From: Psychrobium sp051201665
GTDB taxonomy: Bacteria; Pseudomonadota; Gammaproteobacteria; Enterobacterales; Psychrobiaceae
Reading direction: 5' to 3'
Length of the DNA: 64,000 nucleotides
Assembly: GCF_051201665.1 (NCBI RefSeq)
Contig: NZ_CP179210.1
Span: forward strand, 2,914,001-2,978,000
Below the pieces are notes generated by a model. The model searched no databases and had not been told where the DNA came from. It saw only the letters and a list, made by a program, of their open reading frames with translations. The first letter of the stretch is position 1. Every line of letters starts with the position of its first letter. Below, piece after piece: positions 17,867-27,494 of the stretch. A program made the position numbers and the translations under genes.

Positions 17867-20185
17867 TTATTTTTGCTCGCCAAAACTAAATTCTTTTGGT
17901 GGCTTCTTACCCATCAGGTGCTCAACAAAATAGTCCCAACGTTTACGCATCATATAAGGTTCACGTGCAAACCCATGACGGCGATTCGGTAACATTAATA
18001 AATCAAAGTCTTTATTGGCTTTAATTAACGCATCAACCACAATCAAGGTATTAAACGGCGGTACGTTATCATCTAATGTACCGTGCGCTAATAACAACTT
18101 ACCTTTTAAGCCATCAACAAATAATGGATTAGACTGATTGTCGTAGTTAGTGGTGCCATCTTCGTTTTTCTTGAACATGCCCTGCCATTTTTCGCCCCAA
18201 GGATCAGCGTAGTTACGGTTATCATGGTTACCTGCACCAGATACCGCTACTTTGTAGAAATCAGGGTAACGTAAGATAGCGTTTGTTGATGCAAAACCAC
18301 CGCCTGAATGTCCCCAGATACCGACTCTGTCTAAATCAATCCAGTTGTATTTCGCGCCAAGTTGCTTAATGGCAGATACTTGATCAGGCACACCGCTGTC
18401 GCCCATGTCACCAAAGTAGAACTCATGGAATGATTTAGAACGCATTGGCGTACCTAACGCATCTATCTCAATCAAGATAAAGCCAAGTTCAGCCATTGCT
18501 TGCTTATCACCGCGAGAAGCGCGGAATGAACGCGAGCCAATACTGCCCGTTTGTGGACCAGGGTAAAGGTAGTTAACAACTGGGTATTTCTTCGATGGAT
18601 CAAAGTTCGAAGGTTTGTACATCAAACCATGGATATCATGCTTGCCATTGCGATCTTTAACCACAAAGGCTTCAGGTGCTCGCCATGCAGTTGCTTGCAG
18701 TTCACTAATATCAGTTTTCGCCAGTGCAACAGCTACTTTGCCATCACTGTTGCGAACAACGCTAGTCGTTGGCATGCTTGGTGTTGAATAAGAGTCTACG
18801 AAGTAACTGCGATCGTCACTTAGCTTAACGCTGTGATCACCCTGCTCTGGAGTTAGCAGCGTTAAGCCACTACCATCAAATTTTGCTTTGTAGAAATATT
18901 GGAAATACGGATCGCCTTTCTCACGTCCAGCGCCAGTGAAATACAGCTCGCGATTTTTCTCATCGATAGCGCGAACTTGTAACACGTTCCAGTTGCCTTT
19001 AGTTACGGCATTTTTAAGCGTGCCAGTGCCTAAATCGTAAAGATATAAATGGCCCCAATCGCTACGCTGTGAAAACCAAATCACTTCGTTCGACTTTGGA
19101 AGGAAATGCCAGTTGGCTTTACCTTTACCAGATTCAAAGAACGTACTCGCTTTCTCGTCAAGAATCGTCGCTACTTTACCTGATTTAGCATCTGCCACTT
19201 TAAGCGTTGCTTGATTGTGATCACGTGTCACTGATACGTAAGCAAGTGAATCACTGGCTTTGTTCCACAGCACATCTAACATCTTGCCGCGGCTATAAAC
19301 GTGGTCAGTTACCGTTGAACGTTGGAAATCTGGCTTATCTTGCAAACGAACAACTTTCTTGCTGTCTACATCAATAATCACACGTTCAAGCATAAAGATA
19401 TCTTTATCACCTGGTAGCGGGTACTTCCAGCTATCCAATGTTGGATGGCCAACATTAGTCGTCACCAAGTGCATCGATTTTACATTGCGGCCGTCGTGTT
19501 GGAAGGTGGCGATTTTTTTAGAATCCGGTGACCACATCATTACGGGTGTTTTAGAACGTAACCAACCCGCGTTATTAGTACCGTAACCAAAATCTTCAAC
19601 ACCATCTTTAGTCAACTGCGTTTTCTTGCCGTTAGCTAAATCTAATAACCACAAGTTATTGTCTTTAATGAACGCCGCTTTTTTGCCATCAGGTGACACA
19701 ACTTGCCCAGCTTCAGAAAATTTATCAGCCGCTTTATCACAACTTAGTGGACTTAACTGACATTCCATCGCATTTTTACCAACGCGGAAATTAATGTCTT
19801 GATTGTTGTTAGCAAAGGTAAAGGCTTTGAAAGGCAGTGTGATGGCGGTATATGTTTCATCGTCATTTGATAAAACCTTCGCCAACGCAGCGTGATCAAA
19901 TGCCGCTGTTTTAGTGCCTTTAGCCGCGTTAGCAATCACAAATTGATGACCGCCTTTAACCGCTGTTCTATAGGCTAAGCGGTTATCGCCAAGCCATTGA
20001 GTTGCCTCAACAGTGCCATAAACAAGCTTATTAGTATGAGAACGTAACTGACGTTCAGCGCGCTGGTAATCACTGAGTGATAACGAATCATCAATGACTG
20101 GCGTATTACTGGTGGTCACACACCCAGATAGCAATGTTACAACACTCGCTGTAACCATCGACATCCCAAATTTGGTTCTTAACAT
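17867..20185 (-). CDS. S9 family dipeptidyl-peptidase-like lipoprotein
   Basis: A 772-aa exported serine peptidase. There is a signal with lipobox VVTLLSGC (Cys near residue 22), suggesting membrane anchoring. A long beta-propeller (DPP-IV N-terminal type) includes PVMMWSPDSKKIATFQ. The C-terminal alpha/beta-hydrolase has nucleophile motif GIWGHSGGGFAS, a late Asp in AHGTLDDNVP and a His in NRRHGF. It probably removes N-terminal dipeptides from peptides in the envelope. The gene is monocistronic. Confidence 0.88.
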   Translation of the reverse strand: MLRTKFGMSMVTASVVTLLSGCVTTSNTPVIDDSLSLSDYQRAERQLRSHTNKLVYGTVEATQWLGDNRLAYRTAVKGGHQFVIANAAKGTKTAAFDHAALAKVLSNDDETYTAITLPFKAFTFANNNQDINFRVGKNAMECQLSPLSCDKAADKFSEAGQVVSPDGKKAAFIKDNNLWLLDLANGKKTQLTKDGVEDFGYGTNNAGWLRSKTPVMMWSPDSKKIATFQHDGRNVKSMHLVTTNVGHPTLDSWKYPLPGDKDIFMLERVIIDVDSKKVVRLQDKPDFQRSTVTDHVYSRGKMLDVLWNKASDSLAYVSVTRDHNQATLKVADAKSGKVATILDEKASTFFESGKGKANWHFLPKSNEVIWFSQRSDWGHLYLYDLGTGTLKNAVTKGNWNVLQVRAIDEKNRELYFTGAGREKGDPYFQYFYKAKFDGSGLTLLTPEQGDHSVKLSDDRSYFVDSYSTPSMPTTSVVRNSDGKVAVALAKTDISELQATAWRAPEAFVVKDRNGKHDIHGLMYKPSNFDPSKKYPVVNYLYPGPQTGSIGSRSFRASRGDKQAMAELGFILIEIDALGTPMRSKSFHEFYFGDMGDSGVPDQVSAIKQLGAKYNWIDLDRVGIWGHSGGGFASTNAILRYPDFYKVAVSGAGNHDNRNYADPWGEKWQGMFKKNEDGTTNYDNQSNPLFVDGLKGKLLLAHGTLDDNVPPFNTLIVVDALIKANKDFDLLMLPNRRHGFAREPYMMRKRWDYFVEHLMGKKPPKEFSFGEQK

Positions 20186-20245
20186 AGTTAATCGACCTAT
20201 TATTGTTATTAGTTTTAGACGGGCGCAATTTTACGCTAAATTGCG

Positions 20246-20617
20246 TTATTCATCCATCCATTCTGCTTCATCAAGCACTTCTCTCGCTTGCGCTAATGTG
20301 CAATCGGTTAATGCGATAAGTTGATTGGTCGAAATGGATGGATTGCGCTTAATAAGCGCGAGTAATTCTTGCTGCGTCAATGACTGACGCTGCTGTCGAA
20401 GTAAGGTAGAAAACCACAACCAGCTTGGCTGCTGTGCGTTTTCTACTTCTTCTACAATATGGGATATTTGTTTGGCATCAGCAATTAACATCCAATTTCT
20501 TGAACGCCCTTTACGCGACAAATGAGCGCCACTGTCACGGATAATTGCTTTTAATAAATAGGCATCAAAACACTTTCTTACAAATGCGTTTAGGATGATT
20601 TTGGTTTTTTCAGCCAC
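20246..20617 (-). CDS. Small protein resembling the RRF_GI (ribosome recycling factor-like) family
   Basis: A 123-aa cytosolic protein. The central run KGRSRNWMLIADAKQI resembles the Arg-Ser-Arg-Asn-Trp block of short gammaproteobacterial proteins annotated as 'ribosome recycling factor family'. That annotation itself has little experimental basis. The C-terminal half (QELLALIKRNPSISTNQLIALTDC in part) looks like a small helical winged-helix-like domain. It is encoded between the peptidase and ada. Confidence 0.45.
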   Translation of the reverse strand: MAEKTKIILNAFVRKCFDAYLLKAIIRDSGAHLSRKGRSRNWMLIADAKQISHIVEEVENAQQPSWLWFSTLLRQQRQSLTQQELLALIKRNPSISTNQLIALTDCTLAQAREVLDEAEWMDE

Positions 20618-20673
20618 GATCTACGGGAAATGTTTTTTAAAGGTAAGGCATTCTACCAAAATCCGCTAGAAAC

Positions 20674-21732
20674 TCATCCGTTTTTGTTAGCGGCTTCATG
20701 GTCCAGCAACCATTTTTTACGCGCTAAGCCACCAGCGTAGCCAGTTAAGCTGCCATCTTTACCAATCACTCGATGACAAGGTATAACAATCGCAATACGA
20801 TTTTGACCATTTGCACTGGCAACCGCACGCACCGCCTTTTCATTGCCTAAGCGCTGTGCTTGGCCAATATAGCTAGATGTCGTGCCATAAGGAATATCAC
20901 GTAACCCTTGCCAGACTGACTCTCTAAACTCAGTGCTTGGTGTGTATAACGTTAAATCAAACACTTCACGTTCACCTGCGAAATATTGTCCAAGCTCTAT
21001 TTTCGTTTGCGCAATATGTTCATTCTCACCAGCCATCATCACCCCATTTAGGCGCTTTTGTAACTCATCAAATTCTGCTTTTAGATTCTTACGATCATCA
21101 AACTCAATCAAACACACCCCTTGCTGTGTTGCACAGACAAACATAGGGCCAATAGGCGTTGTTAAGCGGTCAATTAAAATAATAATCTTGCCATCGGCAG
21201 TCGTTGGCGAGTGACCTGTCATCTTCTTAAAGGCGTCATTAAAACCACTTAACGACTCATAACCACTTTCAAAAGCAGTATCAATTGCTTTTTTGCCAGC
21301 ATCTAATTCTTTTATCGCGTTATTCATTCGCATCATTCTCGCATAAGACTGAAAAGTCATTCCATAATGTTTATTAAACCAGCGCCTTACTGTTTCAGGG
21401 CTTATCCCCTGTTCTTTAAGTTGCGTGTCAGTAACCTTCTCGCCTAAGTTATTTTTTACCAAGGCCACCGCTTGCTTCACCACATCAGGCATTTCATTAG
21501 CCTCTTGCAACGGCTTACACACCTTACAAGGCCGAAAGCCCGCCTTGACCACATCATCAAGCTTGGTATAAAAATCTACATTCTCTTTTTTAGGTTTACG
21601 AGCATGGCAGGTCGCAATACAAAAAATCGACGTCGTTTTTACCGCCACGTAAAAGCTACCCACATAACTCGGCTGACGTTCACACAGCGCCTTATAAAAA
21701 TCGTCGATTAATTGGGGTTGGGTTACTAACAT
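20674..21732 (-). CDS. ada: Ada bifunctional methyltransferase / AraC-type regulator
   Basis: 352 aa. The N-terminal Ada zinc domain has four Cys in the expected places (IFCIATCHARKP, then GFRPCKVCKP); one of them accepts methyl from phosphotriesters. The AraC-like DNA-binding domain lies at about 95-175 (GISPETVRRWFNKHYGMTFQ). The C-terminal O6-alkylguanine transferase has the acceptor motif IVIPCHRVIGKDGSLTGYAG. It repairs alkylated DNA and, once methylated, activates the adaptive response. All key residues are visible. Confidence 0.95.
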   Translation of the reverse strand: MLVTQPQLIDDFYKALCERQPSYVGSFYVAVKTTSIFCIATCHARKPKKENVDFYTKLDDVVKAGFRPCKVCKPLQEANEMPDVVKQAVALVKNNLGEKVTDTQLKEQGISPETVRRWFNKHYGMTFQSYARMMRMNNAIKELDAGKKAIDTAFESGYESLSGFNDAFKKMTGHSPTTADGKIIILIDRLTTPIGPMFVCATQQGVCLIEFDDRKNLKAEFDELQKRLNGVMMAGENEHIAQTKIELGQYFAGEREVFDLTLYTPSTEFRESVWQGLRDIPYGTTSSYIGQAQRLGNEKAVRAVASANGQNRIAIVIPCHRVIGKDGSLTGYAGGLARKKWLLDHEAANKNG

Positions 21733-21926
21733 CTCATACTCTATGACAAGCCCACGAATAAAAAAGGCTATTGCTTAACAGATTAATATTAAGAATAGCC
21801 TTTGTTGCCAACTCGTCACAACCGAAAACTGGACAAGCATTTTTTAGAACTTTTGTTTAGCTTTGTCAGCTTAACCATTTCAGCCAAACTATTACTACAT
21901 AACAATCGCCGCTTAGCAATCGTAGT

Positions 21927-22712
21927 TTAGCAATGCTCATCAATGGCATGATGCAAAACATCAGTCACTGACTCTAAATCGTAGTCTTGAATTTCAACCC
22001 ACAGTTTAGTTTCGTCGCGGCCAATCATTGAAGCAAAGAAACCACCTAGCCCTTTTGCCTTGCGATCGACTTCAACCATCAGCTCTAATGAGTCATCATG
22101 ATTAACCATCAACATTTCAACTTCATCAACACGGCCTCTGAAATCACCTGAGTGTGCTTTAAACTCAAACTCCTGAACAAAGCGACCGCCAAGCGCGCTG
22201 CTCTCTTCATTTTCAACTTCACCTAAGGCAAAACCAAGTTGACTCATCGCTACCAGCACAGCGTTTTGACGCTCGTTTGGCACCACATGCAGCATATCTT
22301 TGTCTGACTTATCCAGCGCGTAATCGATATCTAAATCCGTATCCACCCACACACGTGATTGACCGAGTGATAGCGGCGTATTAGCGGGTAATGGAATTTC
22401 AAAATCAAAACTCAACTCTTGCCCTTCTTCAACATCAAAACTATCAGACACTTTATAAGACGCTAACACCGGCGTGTGCTCAACAATACGTTCGTGCTCA
22501 TTGTCATCATCATCGGTGTAAGTTTCTTCACTGAAATAGTTACAACAGACATTAATCTTAATGTGATTGATGTGCTGCTGCGTTGAACCACCATCAACCT
22601 GTACTGTTCCTGCTAGAACCTGCGTTGGCGCAACTTCTGGGTTATGAATAATGGTATCTACTTTGGCGCTGCCAATACCCACTGACGATAAAACTTTCTT
22701 GAAAAATGACAT
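21927..22712 (-). CDS. Spo0M-like (SpoOM) arrestin-fold protein
   Basis: 261 aa, starting MSFFKKVLSSVGIGSAKVDT with AAGGA well placed upstream. The in-frame ATG at 22745 lacks a ribosome site. The N-terminal block is followed by a beta-rich domain (EGQELSFDFEIPLPANTPLS). This is the SpoOM family named after Bacillus Spo0M, although this organism does not sporulate. In gammaproteobacteria its role is unknown. It is monocistronic. Confidence 0.85.
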   Translation of the reverse strand: MSFFKKVLSSVGIGSAKVDTIIHNPEVAPTQVLAGTVQVDGGSTQQHINHIKINVCCNYFSEETYTDDDDNEHERIVEHTPVLASYKVSDSFDVEEGQELSFDFEIPLPANTPLSLGQSRVWVDTDLDIDYALDKSDKDMLHVVPNERQNAVLVAMSQLGFALGEVENEESSALGGRFVQEFEFKAHSGDFRGRVDEVEMLMVNHDDSLELMVEVDRKAKGLGGFFASMIGRDETKLWVEIQDYDLESVTDVLHHAIDEHC

Positions 22713-22745
22713 AATTATCCTTGTGTCTAAATCGATGTTAATCAC

Positions 22746-23089
22746 TGTTGCAGGCTAATCTACCCCATTATCGAGATAATTACACCTTATTAGACAAAGC
22801 GAATAACATCATTATTCTCTTGTAAAAATCGTGCAGTTTGATGCACGTTTTCTACATCACGTTACTTTTAATAGTTTGATTTAATAGGAATTTATTAAAA
22901 TCGCCTGCGCCATACATTGCACAGGCATGCTATGTATGACGCAATGCTCACTTTCTCCAAGAGAAAAAGCCGATAATAATTACAACGTTAGAGTTTAAAA
23001 CTTTGATTTATAATCAGTTTATTATTAGATTTGCAGGTAATATTAAAAATCGCGTGATGTTTCTATTGTGCATGCGCGATAAATACACT
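22746..23089. other. Intergenic region with no recognised gene
   Basis: 344 bases, AT-rich. I see only short dyads (tgcacaggcatgc; atcgcgtgatg near gcatgcgcgat). The last may belong to a degraded attC-like hairpin ending at the GTTAGAG core at 23090, but this is not clear. Confidence 0.5.
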
Positions 23090-23592
23090 GTTAGAGGTAT
23101 GTATGAATATTAATGAAGCTCTAGAGTGGGTAAAGAGAATAGAAAATCTGCCTGATATCTATAGTGCTATTGAAGATGCTGTAATCGCAGTTATTAATAG
23201 TTACTATTTAGAGCTTATTGAAGTTGAAAAATTAGAAGCTGAAATAATTTCTAAAAAAGAATACGAAGAACGAAGCCTTGATATTCACATGGCTACAAAG
23301 AGAAAAATTCATAGCAAATATTGGTCAAACTCTGCAGGTTTTTATCAGCCATGTTCTACCAGCAGTCATCCAGATCATGTTTGGGAAGCCCTGAGTGATA
23401 TTGAAGTTTATCAAAACGGAGACGATGATAATCAACTATTTATATTTAGGGGAAAATATAAAGACCCTAGCCACGGCGTTGTGACAATGAGGGTTTATAT
23501 TCTAAAAAGATTTTGGAATGAGCTCAAAATTGAGCATGAATTTTATGGATAAACCTCTAACAAGTTTAGGCACAGCGAATTGTCTCCGCTAC
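23090..23592 (+). other. Candidate solitary integron gene cassette with truncated attC
   Basis: A core-like GTTAGAG stands at 23090-23096, 7 bases before the ATG of the enclosed gene. The complementary CTCTAAC stands at 23555-23561, 2 bases after its stop and followed by aagtttaggcacagcg. This is the geometry of the true cassettes at 55-60 kb, where each 5' core complements its own R'' core. The rest of the putative attC would lie where the IS21 element starts (23593), and no R' core is found on its far side. Inference. Confidence 0.45.
23103..23552 (+). CDS. Hypothetical protein, possible cassette gene
   Basis: A 149-aa acidic soluble protein of unknown function. An N-terminal helical half (EALEWVKRIENLPDIYSAIE) is followed by a beta-rich half (NQLFIFRGKYKDPSHG, then VTMRVYILKRFWNELKIEHEFYG in parts). 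The second half vaguely recalls NTF2-type folds, but I cannot assign a family. The GAGG before the ATG is part of the core-like boundary. It stands alone, before an IS21. Confidence 0.7.
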   Translation: MNINEALEWVKRIENLPDIYSAIEDAVIAVINSYYLELIEVEKLEAEIISKKEYEERSLDIHMATKRKIHSKYWSNSAGFYQPCSTSSHPDHVWEALSDIEVYQNGDDDNQLFIFRGKYKDPSHGVVTMRVYILKRFWNELKIEHEFYG

Positions 23593-23787
23593 TGCATATT
23601 CTTATGGATGTTGATCACCTGTTCTCATCGAAACTGATCACACATTCTCATTCAAGCTGATCACCTTTTCTCATTGATGTTGATCACTGATTTTAGCTAG
23701 GCTAATTTCAAATGACTGCTTTCAATACTGCCATTTTGCATTGTTATAACCGCATAATGTTTACTCCATTTTTATCAAGGAGTCGTT

Positions 23788-25335
23788 ATGCCAGCAGAGT
23801 CAATATCAATGCGAAAACTTAAAGAAATACTTCGATTAAAATATGAAGCCAAGTTATCACACCGTAAAATCGGTACAAGCTTGTCTATCTCACCCGGTAC
23901 TGTATCGACCTATGTCAACCGCGCTAAGCTCATGGGTATAGAGGAATGGCCGTTGCCACCAATTTGGGACGACATCAAACTCAATAAGTGCTTTTTGCAA
24001 ACCAAAATCCAACCTAGGACTGCGATCCCGCTGCCAAACTGGTCACAATTCAATAGTCAATTAAAGGGTAAAGGCGTTACTAAACAGTTGCTGTGGCAAG
24101 AGTATGTTGAGCGAAATGCCACTAATCATTATAGCTATCCGCAGATGTGCCGTATTTACAAAGACTGGCTGTCACGTCAACAACCGTCGATGCGACAGAT
24201 TCATAAGTACGGTGAGAAGTTGTTTATTGATTACTGTGGCCCAACAATCCCCATTGTTAACCCACAAACTGGTGAATTTCGCGGCGCACAAATATTCGTT
24301 GCTGTGATGGGTGGTACTAATTTTACCTTTGCTGAAGCGACGCTATCCCAACAGCTTGAAGATTGGGTAATGAGCCATGTTCGAGCATTCGAGTTTTTAG
24401 GTGCCATTCCCGATATTATTGTGCCTGACAATTTGCGTTCAGCGACAACAAGAGCATGTAAATATGACTCTGACTTAAACCCAACATATCAGCAGCTTGC
24501 TGCACATTATAATGTAGCAATCATTCCAGCAAGACCGTTGCGGCCCAAAGACAAGGCTAAAGCTGAAAATGGTGTGCTGATCGTCGAACGCTGGATAATG
24601 GCGGTATTACGCCATGAAACATTCTATAGCTTAACGCAGCTCAATCAGCGGGTCAGCCAATTACTTGTGAAGTTAAACACCAAGCCTTTCCAGAAACTGC
24701 CAGGAAACAGAACAACAGAGTTTAATACCCATGAGCTGCCCGCCATGAGGCCTCTTCCGAGACACGCTTACCAGTACACCTACATAAAAAAGGTCAAAGT
24801 AAATGTTGATTACCATATTGAAGTGAATAAGCACTATTACTCAGTGCCGTATGGGCTACTTAAAAAGCAAGTCGAGGCGCATGTCAGTGATAAGACTGTA
24901 AAACTTTATTATCAAAATCAATGTATTGCCCAGCATCTTCGTTCAATCCGCATCGGAGGTTACAGCACTCAAGTGGAGCATATGCCTAAGGCGCATCAAG
25001 ATTACGCTAAATGGACGCCAGATCGCTTAAAACAATGGGCGAGTACGCTCGGTGAGTATGTCTCGCAGTGGGTCGACTATCAATTGCACAGTAAAGCTCA
25101 TCCACAACAAAGCTATAAAGTCTGCTTTGGCTTACTGAGCTTAAACAAGGTCTATTCAAAAGAGCGCCTAAACGCGGCATGTCAACGGGCCCTAGACACT
25201 GGAGGTTACCGACTAGCAAACGTAAAAATCATACTGAAAAAGAACTTAGACCAAGAAAAACGTGAACCTAAGCAAATCGATCTATTGGCAGATATCAAGC
25301 ATGACAATGTCCGTGGACAAAAATACTACCATTAA
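23788..25335 (+). CDS. istA: IS21-family transposase (IstA)
   Basis: 515 aa. An N-terminal helix-turn-helix (YEAKLSHRKIGTSLSISPGT) is followed by a DDE integrase core. The core has LFIDYCGPTIP (first Asp), DIIVPDNLRSATTR (second Asp) and AKAENGVLIVERWI (Glu). The C-terminal beta domain has NKHYYSVPYGLL. It catalyses strand transfer with the IstB ATPase encoded just downstream. It appears intact. Confidence 0.95.
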   Translation: MPAESISMRKLKEILRLKYEAKLSHRKIGTSLSISPGTVSTYVNRAKLMGIEEWPLPPIWDDIKLNKCFLQTKIQPRTAIPLPNWSQFNSQLKGKGVTKQLLWQEYVERNATNHYSYPQMCRIYKDWLSRQQPSMRQIHKYGEKLFIDYCGPTIPIVNPQTGEFRGAQIFVAVMGGTNFTFAEATLSQQLEDWVMSHVRAFEFLGAIPDIIVPDNLRSATTRACKYDSDLNPTYQQLAAHYNVAIIPARPLRPKDKAKAENGVLIVERWIMAVLRHETFYSLTQLNQRVSQLLVKLNTKPFQKLPGNRTTEFNTHELPAMRPLPRHAYQYTYIKKVKVNVDYHIEVNKHYYSVPYGLLKKQVEAHVSDKTVKLYYQNQCIAQHLRSIRIGGYSTQVEHMPKAHQDYAKWTPDRLKQWASTLGEYVSQWVDYQLHSKAHPQQSYKVCFGLLSLNKVYSKERLNAACQRALDTGGYRLANVKIILKKNLDQEKREPKQIDLLADIKHDNVRGQKYYH

Positions 25336-25342
25336 GGGAAAT

Positions 25343-26092
25343 ATGATGAATATCGAATTAACTCAACAGCTTAGTAATTTACGTTTAAGCGTCATTCTCA
25401 GCAGCCTAACGCGCCAAGAAGAGCAGCCACATTTATATAGTGACTTAAGTTTTCATGATCGGTTATCACTATTGCTGGGAGAAGAAATTGCAACCAGGGA
25501 GCAACGTAAGATAGAGCGCCTAGTCAAGCATGCTAAATTTCGATTGGCTGCTCATCCAAGTCAAATCGATTACCGAGCGAGCCGTGGCATTGTTAAATCA
25601 CAAATTAGCAGCTTGCTTGAAGGACATTGGCTTGAGCACCATCAGAACCTTATTTTTACCGGCGCGACAGGCTGCGGCAAAACCTTTTTAGGCTGTGCTA
25701 TTGGGCATTACTTTTGCCAACAGGGCATACCAGCACGCTATTACCGAATCAAAGGGCTGCAAGAGCAGCTACGGCAAGTTCACGGCGAGGGAAGTTATCC
25801 TCGGTTCCTTGCCCAGCTCAATAAGACACCGATCTTGATCTTGGATGATTGGGGAATGGAAATGTTGACGAGTCAGCAGCGCAGCGATCTTCTAGACATA
25901 ATAGACGCACGACACGAACAAGGTTCAATGATCATAATGAGTCAGCTGCCTGTGGCTAAGTGGCATGAACTGATCGGTGAAGCCACCTATGCAGATGCCA
26001 TTATGGATCGGCTTATTCATCGTTCACAGCGTTTTGAGTTACAGGGAGAATCAATGCGAAAATTAGAAATGAACTTGACGGAGACGTCGTGA
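25343..26092 (+). CDS. istB: IS21-family helper ATPase (IstB)
   Basis: 249 aa from the ATG at 25343, which follows AAGGGA; the frame is open further upstream inside istA. It is an AAA+ DnaC-like ATPase with Walker A GATGCGKTFLG, Walker B ILILDDWGMEML and sensor region MIIMSQLPVAKWH. It selects target DNA for IstA. It starts 7 bases after the istA stop and is intact. Confidence 0.95.
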   Translation: MMNIELTQQLSNLRLSVILSSLTRQEEQPHLYSDLSFHDRLSLLLGEEIATREQRKIERLVKHAKFRLAAHPSQIDYRASRGIVKSQISSLLEGHWLEHHQNLIFTGATGCGKTFLGCAIGHYFCQQGIPARYYRIKGLQEQLRQVHGEGSYPRFLAQLNKTPILILDDWGMEMLTSQQRSDLLDIIDARHEQGSMIIMSQLPVAKWHELIGEATYADAIMDRLIHRSQRFELQGESMRKLEMNLTETS

Positions 26093-26189
26093 TCAATTAA
26101 CAATGTTACCGAGCCGCAAAATGGCACCGAAGAGTGATCAGTATGGATGAGAACAACTGATCAGCTTCGGTGAGAATGAGTGATCATCT

Positions 26190-26303
26190 TCATGAGAATA
26201 CACACTCAACATCAGCATTAAACCAACGTAGAAGAAATAATGTTAAAGCCATTACTATGCACATGACTATAGCCGTTGTTAAATTTTTCATGGTAAACAA
26301 CAT
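26190..26303 (-). pseudogene. Small membrane protein truncated by the IS21 element
   Basis: An ATG at 26303 preceded by AAAGGGA opens a frame MLFTMKNLTTAIVMCIVMAL followed by LFLLRWFNADVE. One hydrophobic segment is evident. The frame crosses into the right end of the IS21 near 26204 and stops at 26190. No continuation is visible on the other side of the element (up to 23592). It is the 5' end of a small membrane-protein gene cut by the insertion. Confidence 0.5.
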
Positions 26304-26329
26304 ATCATTCCCTTTAAATGAAGTTAGTA

Positions 26330-26719
26330 TTAAAGCGTATTATAGGCGTTATAATTAGGCCTGCATTCATCATCGACATTAAATTCATTAGCTGATGCAC
26401 AATGAGCAAATTGCTCATTACTATCCCTACCGACAAACTCTTTCATTTCTCCTACTAATAACTTGAAGTTTTCAAGCTCGGCTATCGTGCAAATATTCGT
26501 TTTTTCTTTTTGATGGCATCGTTTAGATGACACCTTTAAAAAACAATTGTCAGTATCGCTCTCTACACATTTGAATTTAGCCGTTTCATTAACGATGGAG
26601 ATATTGACCGTCATCATCACCCCATCTTTATAAGTTGTATCAGTGTAATCAGAATGGCGTATCGATGTATCACAACCTATAAGTAGTATTGAAGTGAAAA
26701 AAAATAATATAATTCGCAT
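26330..26719 (-). CDS. Small Cys-rich lipoprotein of unknown function
   Basis: 129 aa from the ATG at 26719 (MRIILFFFTSILLIGC): a clear lipobox, so exported and lipidated. The mature part has nine Cys, several likely to form disulfides (KCVES..NCFLK, KRCHQKEKTNICT, HCAS, ECRPN). The upstream in-frame ATG at 26749 would spoil the signal peptide. No family is recognised. It is alone between the cut gene and the YdeI-like gene. Confidence 0.75.
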   Translation of the reverse strand: MRIILFFFTSILLIGCDTSIRHSDYTDTTYKDGVMMTVNISIVNETAKFKCVESDTDNCFLKVSSKRCHQKEKTNICTIAELENFKLLVGEMKEFVGRDSNEQFAHCASANEFNVDDECRPNYNAYNTL

Positions 26720-26880
26720 GCAAATATCCCTATGTATAAGCCCTAACATTTTAAAACTAGAGTATAACTAAGCTACTCTATTCTGATTAATTTCAGTGCT
26801 TAAGTTTATTCCACTTACTGTAATGGTGCAAATTAATGTCAGACAAGCACAAATATCCGTTCTTTTTCGCGCATGCACTA

Positions 26881-27456
26881 TTATCTTGGCTTTTCATTCA
26901 ACTCAAGCATCTTGATGTATTTATTAAATCGTCGCGCTCTTGTGTCGGCTTTTTTCGCACTGGTTAACCCATGAGCAATGGTGCATCGATCTGATTTATT
27001 AAGCGTGTCATAAAATGTTTTGGCGATTGGAATATCTGCCAACGCAGCAATAAAATCTTCTGGCACGGTCATTTCACTCACTGCATAAGCATTTTCCCAC
27101 CGTCCATCAGCTTTAGCGGCAGTGACATGTAAAAGACCAGACGCTTGCATTCGTCCTAAATGAATCAGTTCTTCAACGTGTTTTCTATTTTTCTTAGACC
27201 AATTACTTTTCGATTTTCTTGGGGTAATACGTTGAAGATAAGCTTGGTCATCGACAGATTTTTTAATGCCATCGATCCATCCCCAACAAAGCGATTCAAC
27301 CACAACATCATCCCAAGTCACGCTTAGCACGCCAGTATGCTTTTTAAAGATTCTTATCCATAACTCAGTTTCATTCGCATGATTATTCTCAAGCCACAAC
27401 CCTAATTGCTGCGACTCTTCAAATGTCAGTATTTTTGTAGGATCAGGATTTGGCAT
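26881..27456 (-). CDS. YdeI/OmpD-associated family protein
   Basis: 191 aa. The N-terminal part (ESQQLGLWLENNHANETELW, then VVVESLCWGWIDGIKKSVDD) and the central RITPRKSKSNWSKKN are hallmarks of the YdeI/OmdA family. The C-terminal RWENAYAVSEMTVPEDF is also typical. The family has been linked to antimicrobial peptide resistance in Salmonella, but the biochemical role is unknown. It is cytosolic and monocistronic. Confidence 0.88.
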   Translation of the reverse strand: MPNPDPTKILTFEESQQLGLWLENNHANETELWIRIFKKHTGVLSVTWDDVVVESLCWGWIDGIKKSVDDQAYLQRITPRKSKSNWSKKNRKHVEELIHLGRMQASGLLHVTAAKADGRWENAYAVSEMTVPEDFIAALADIPIAKTFYDTLNKSDRCTIAHGLTSAKKADTRARRFNKYIKMLELNEKPR

Positions 27457-27494
27457 TAACTTATCTCAAGTGAATATATTGGTGTCTTTGGTTA

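Larger units (their letters stand above)
23593..26204 (+). mobile_element. IS21-family insertion sequence
   Basis: About 2.6 kb with istA and istB. The ends begin TG and share TATTCTYATG (left 23593-23606; right, inverted, 26191-26204). Inside each end is a series of transposase-site repeats of pattern TTCTCAT...TGATCAC, four on the left (23597-23690) and three on the right (26135-26200). Multiple end repeats are typical of IS21. I see no convincing target duplication, so the outer limits are uncertain by a few bases. Confidence 0.88.

Noticed and set aside
20244..20324. A plus-strand frame overlapping the RRF-like gene and peptidase start.
   Set aside because: Shadow frame without ribosome site or recognisable family.
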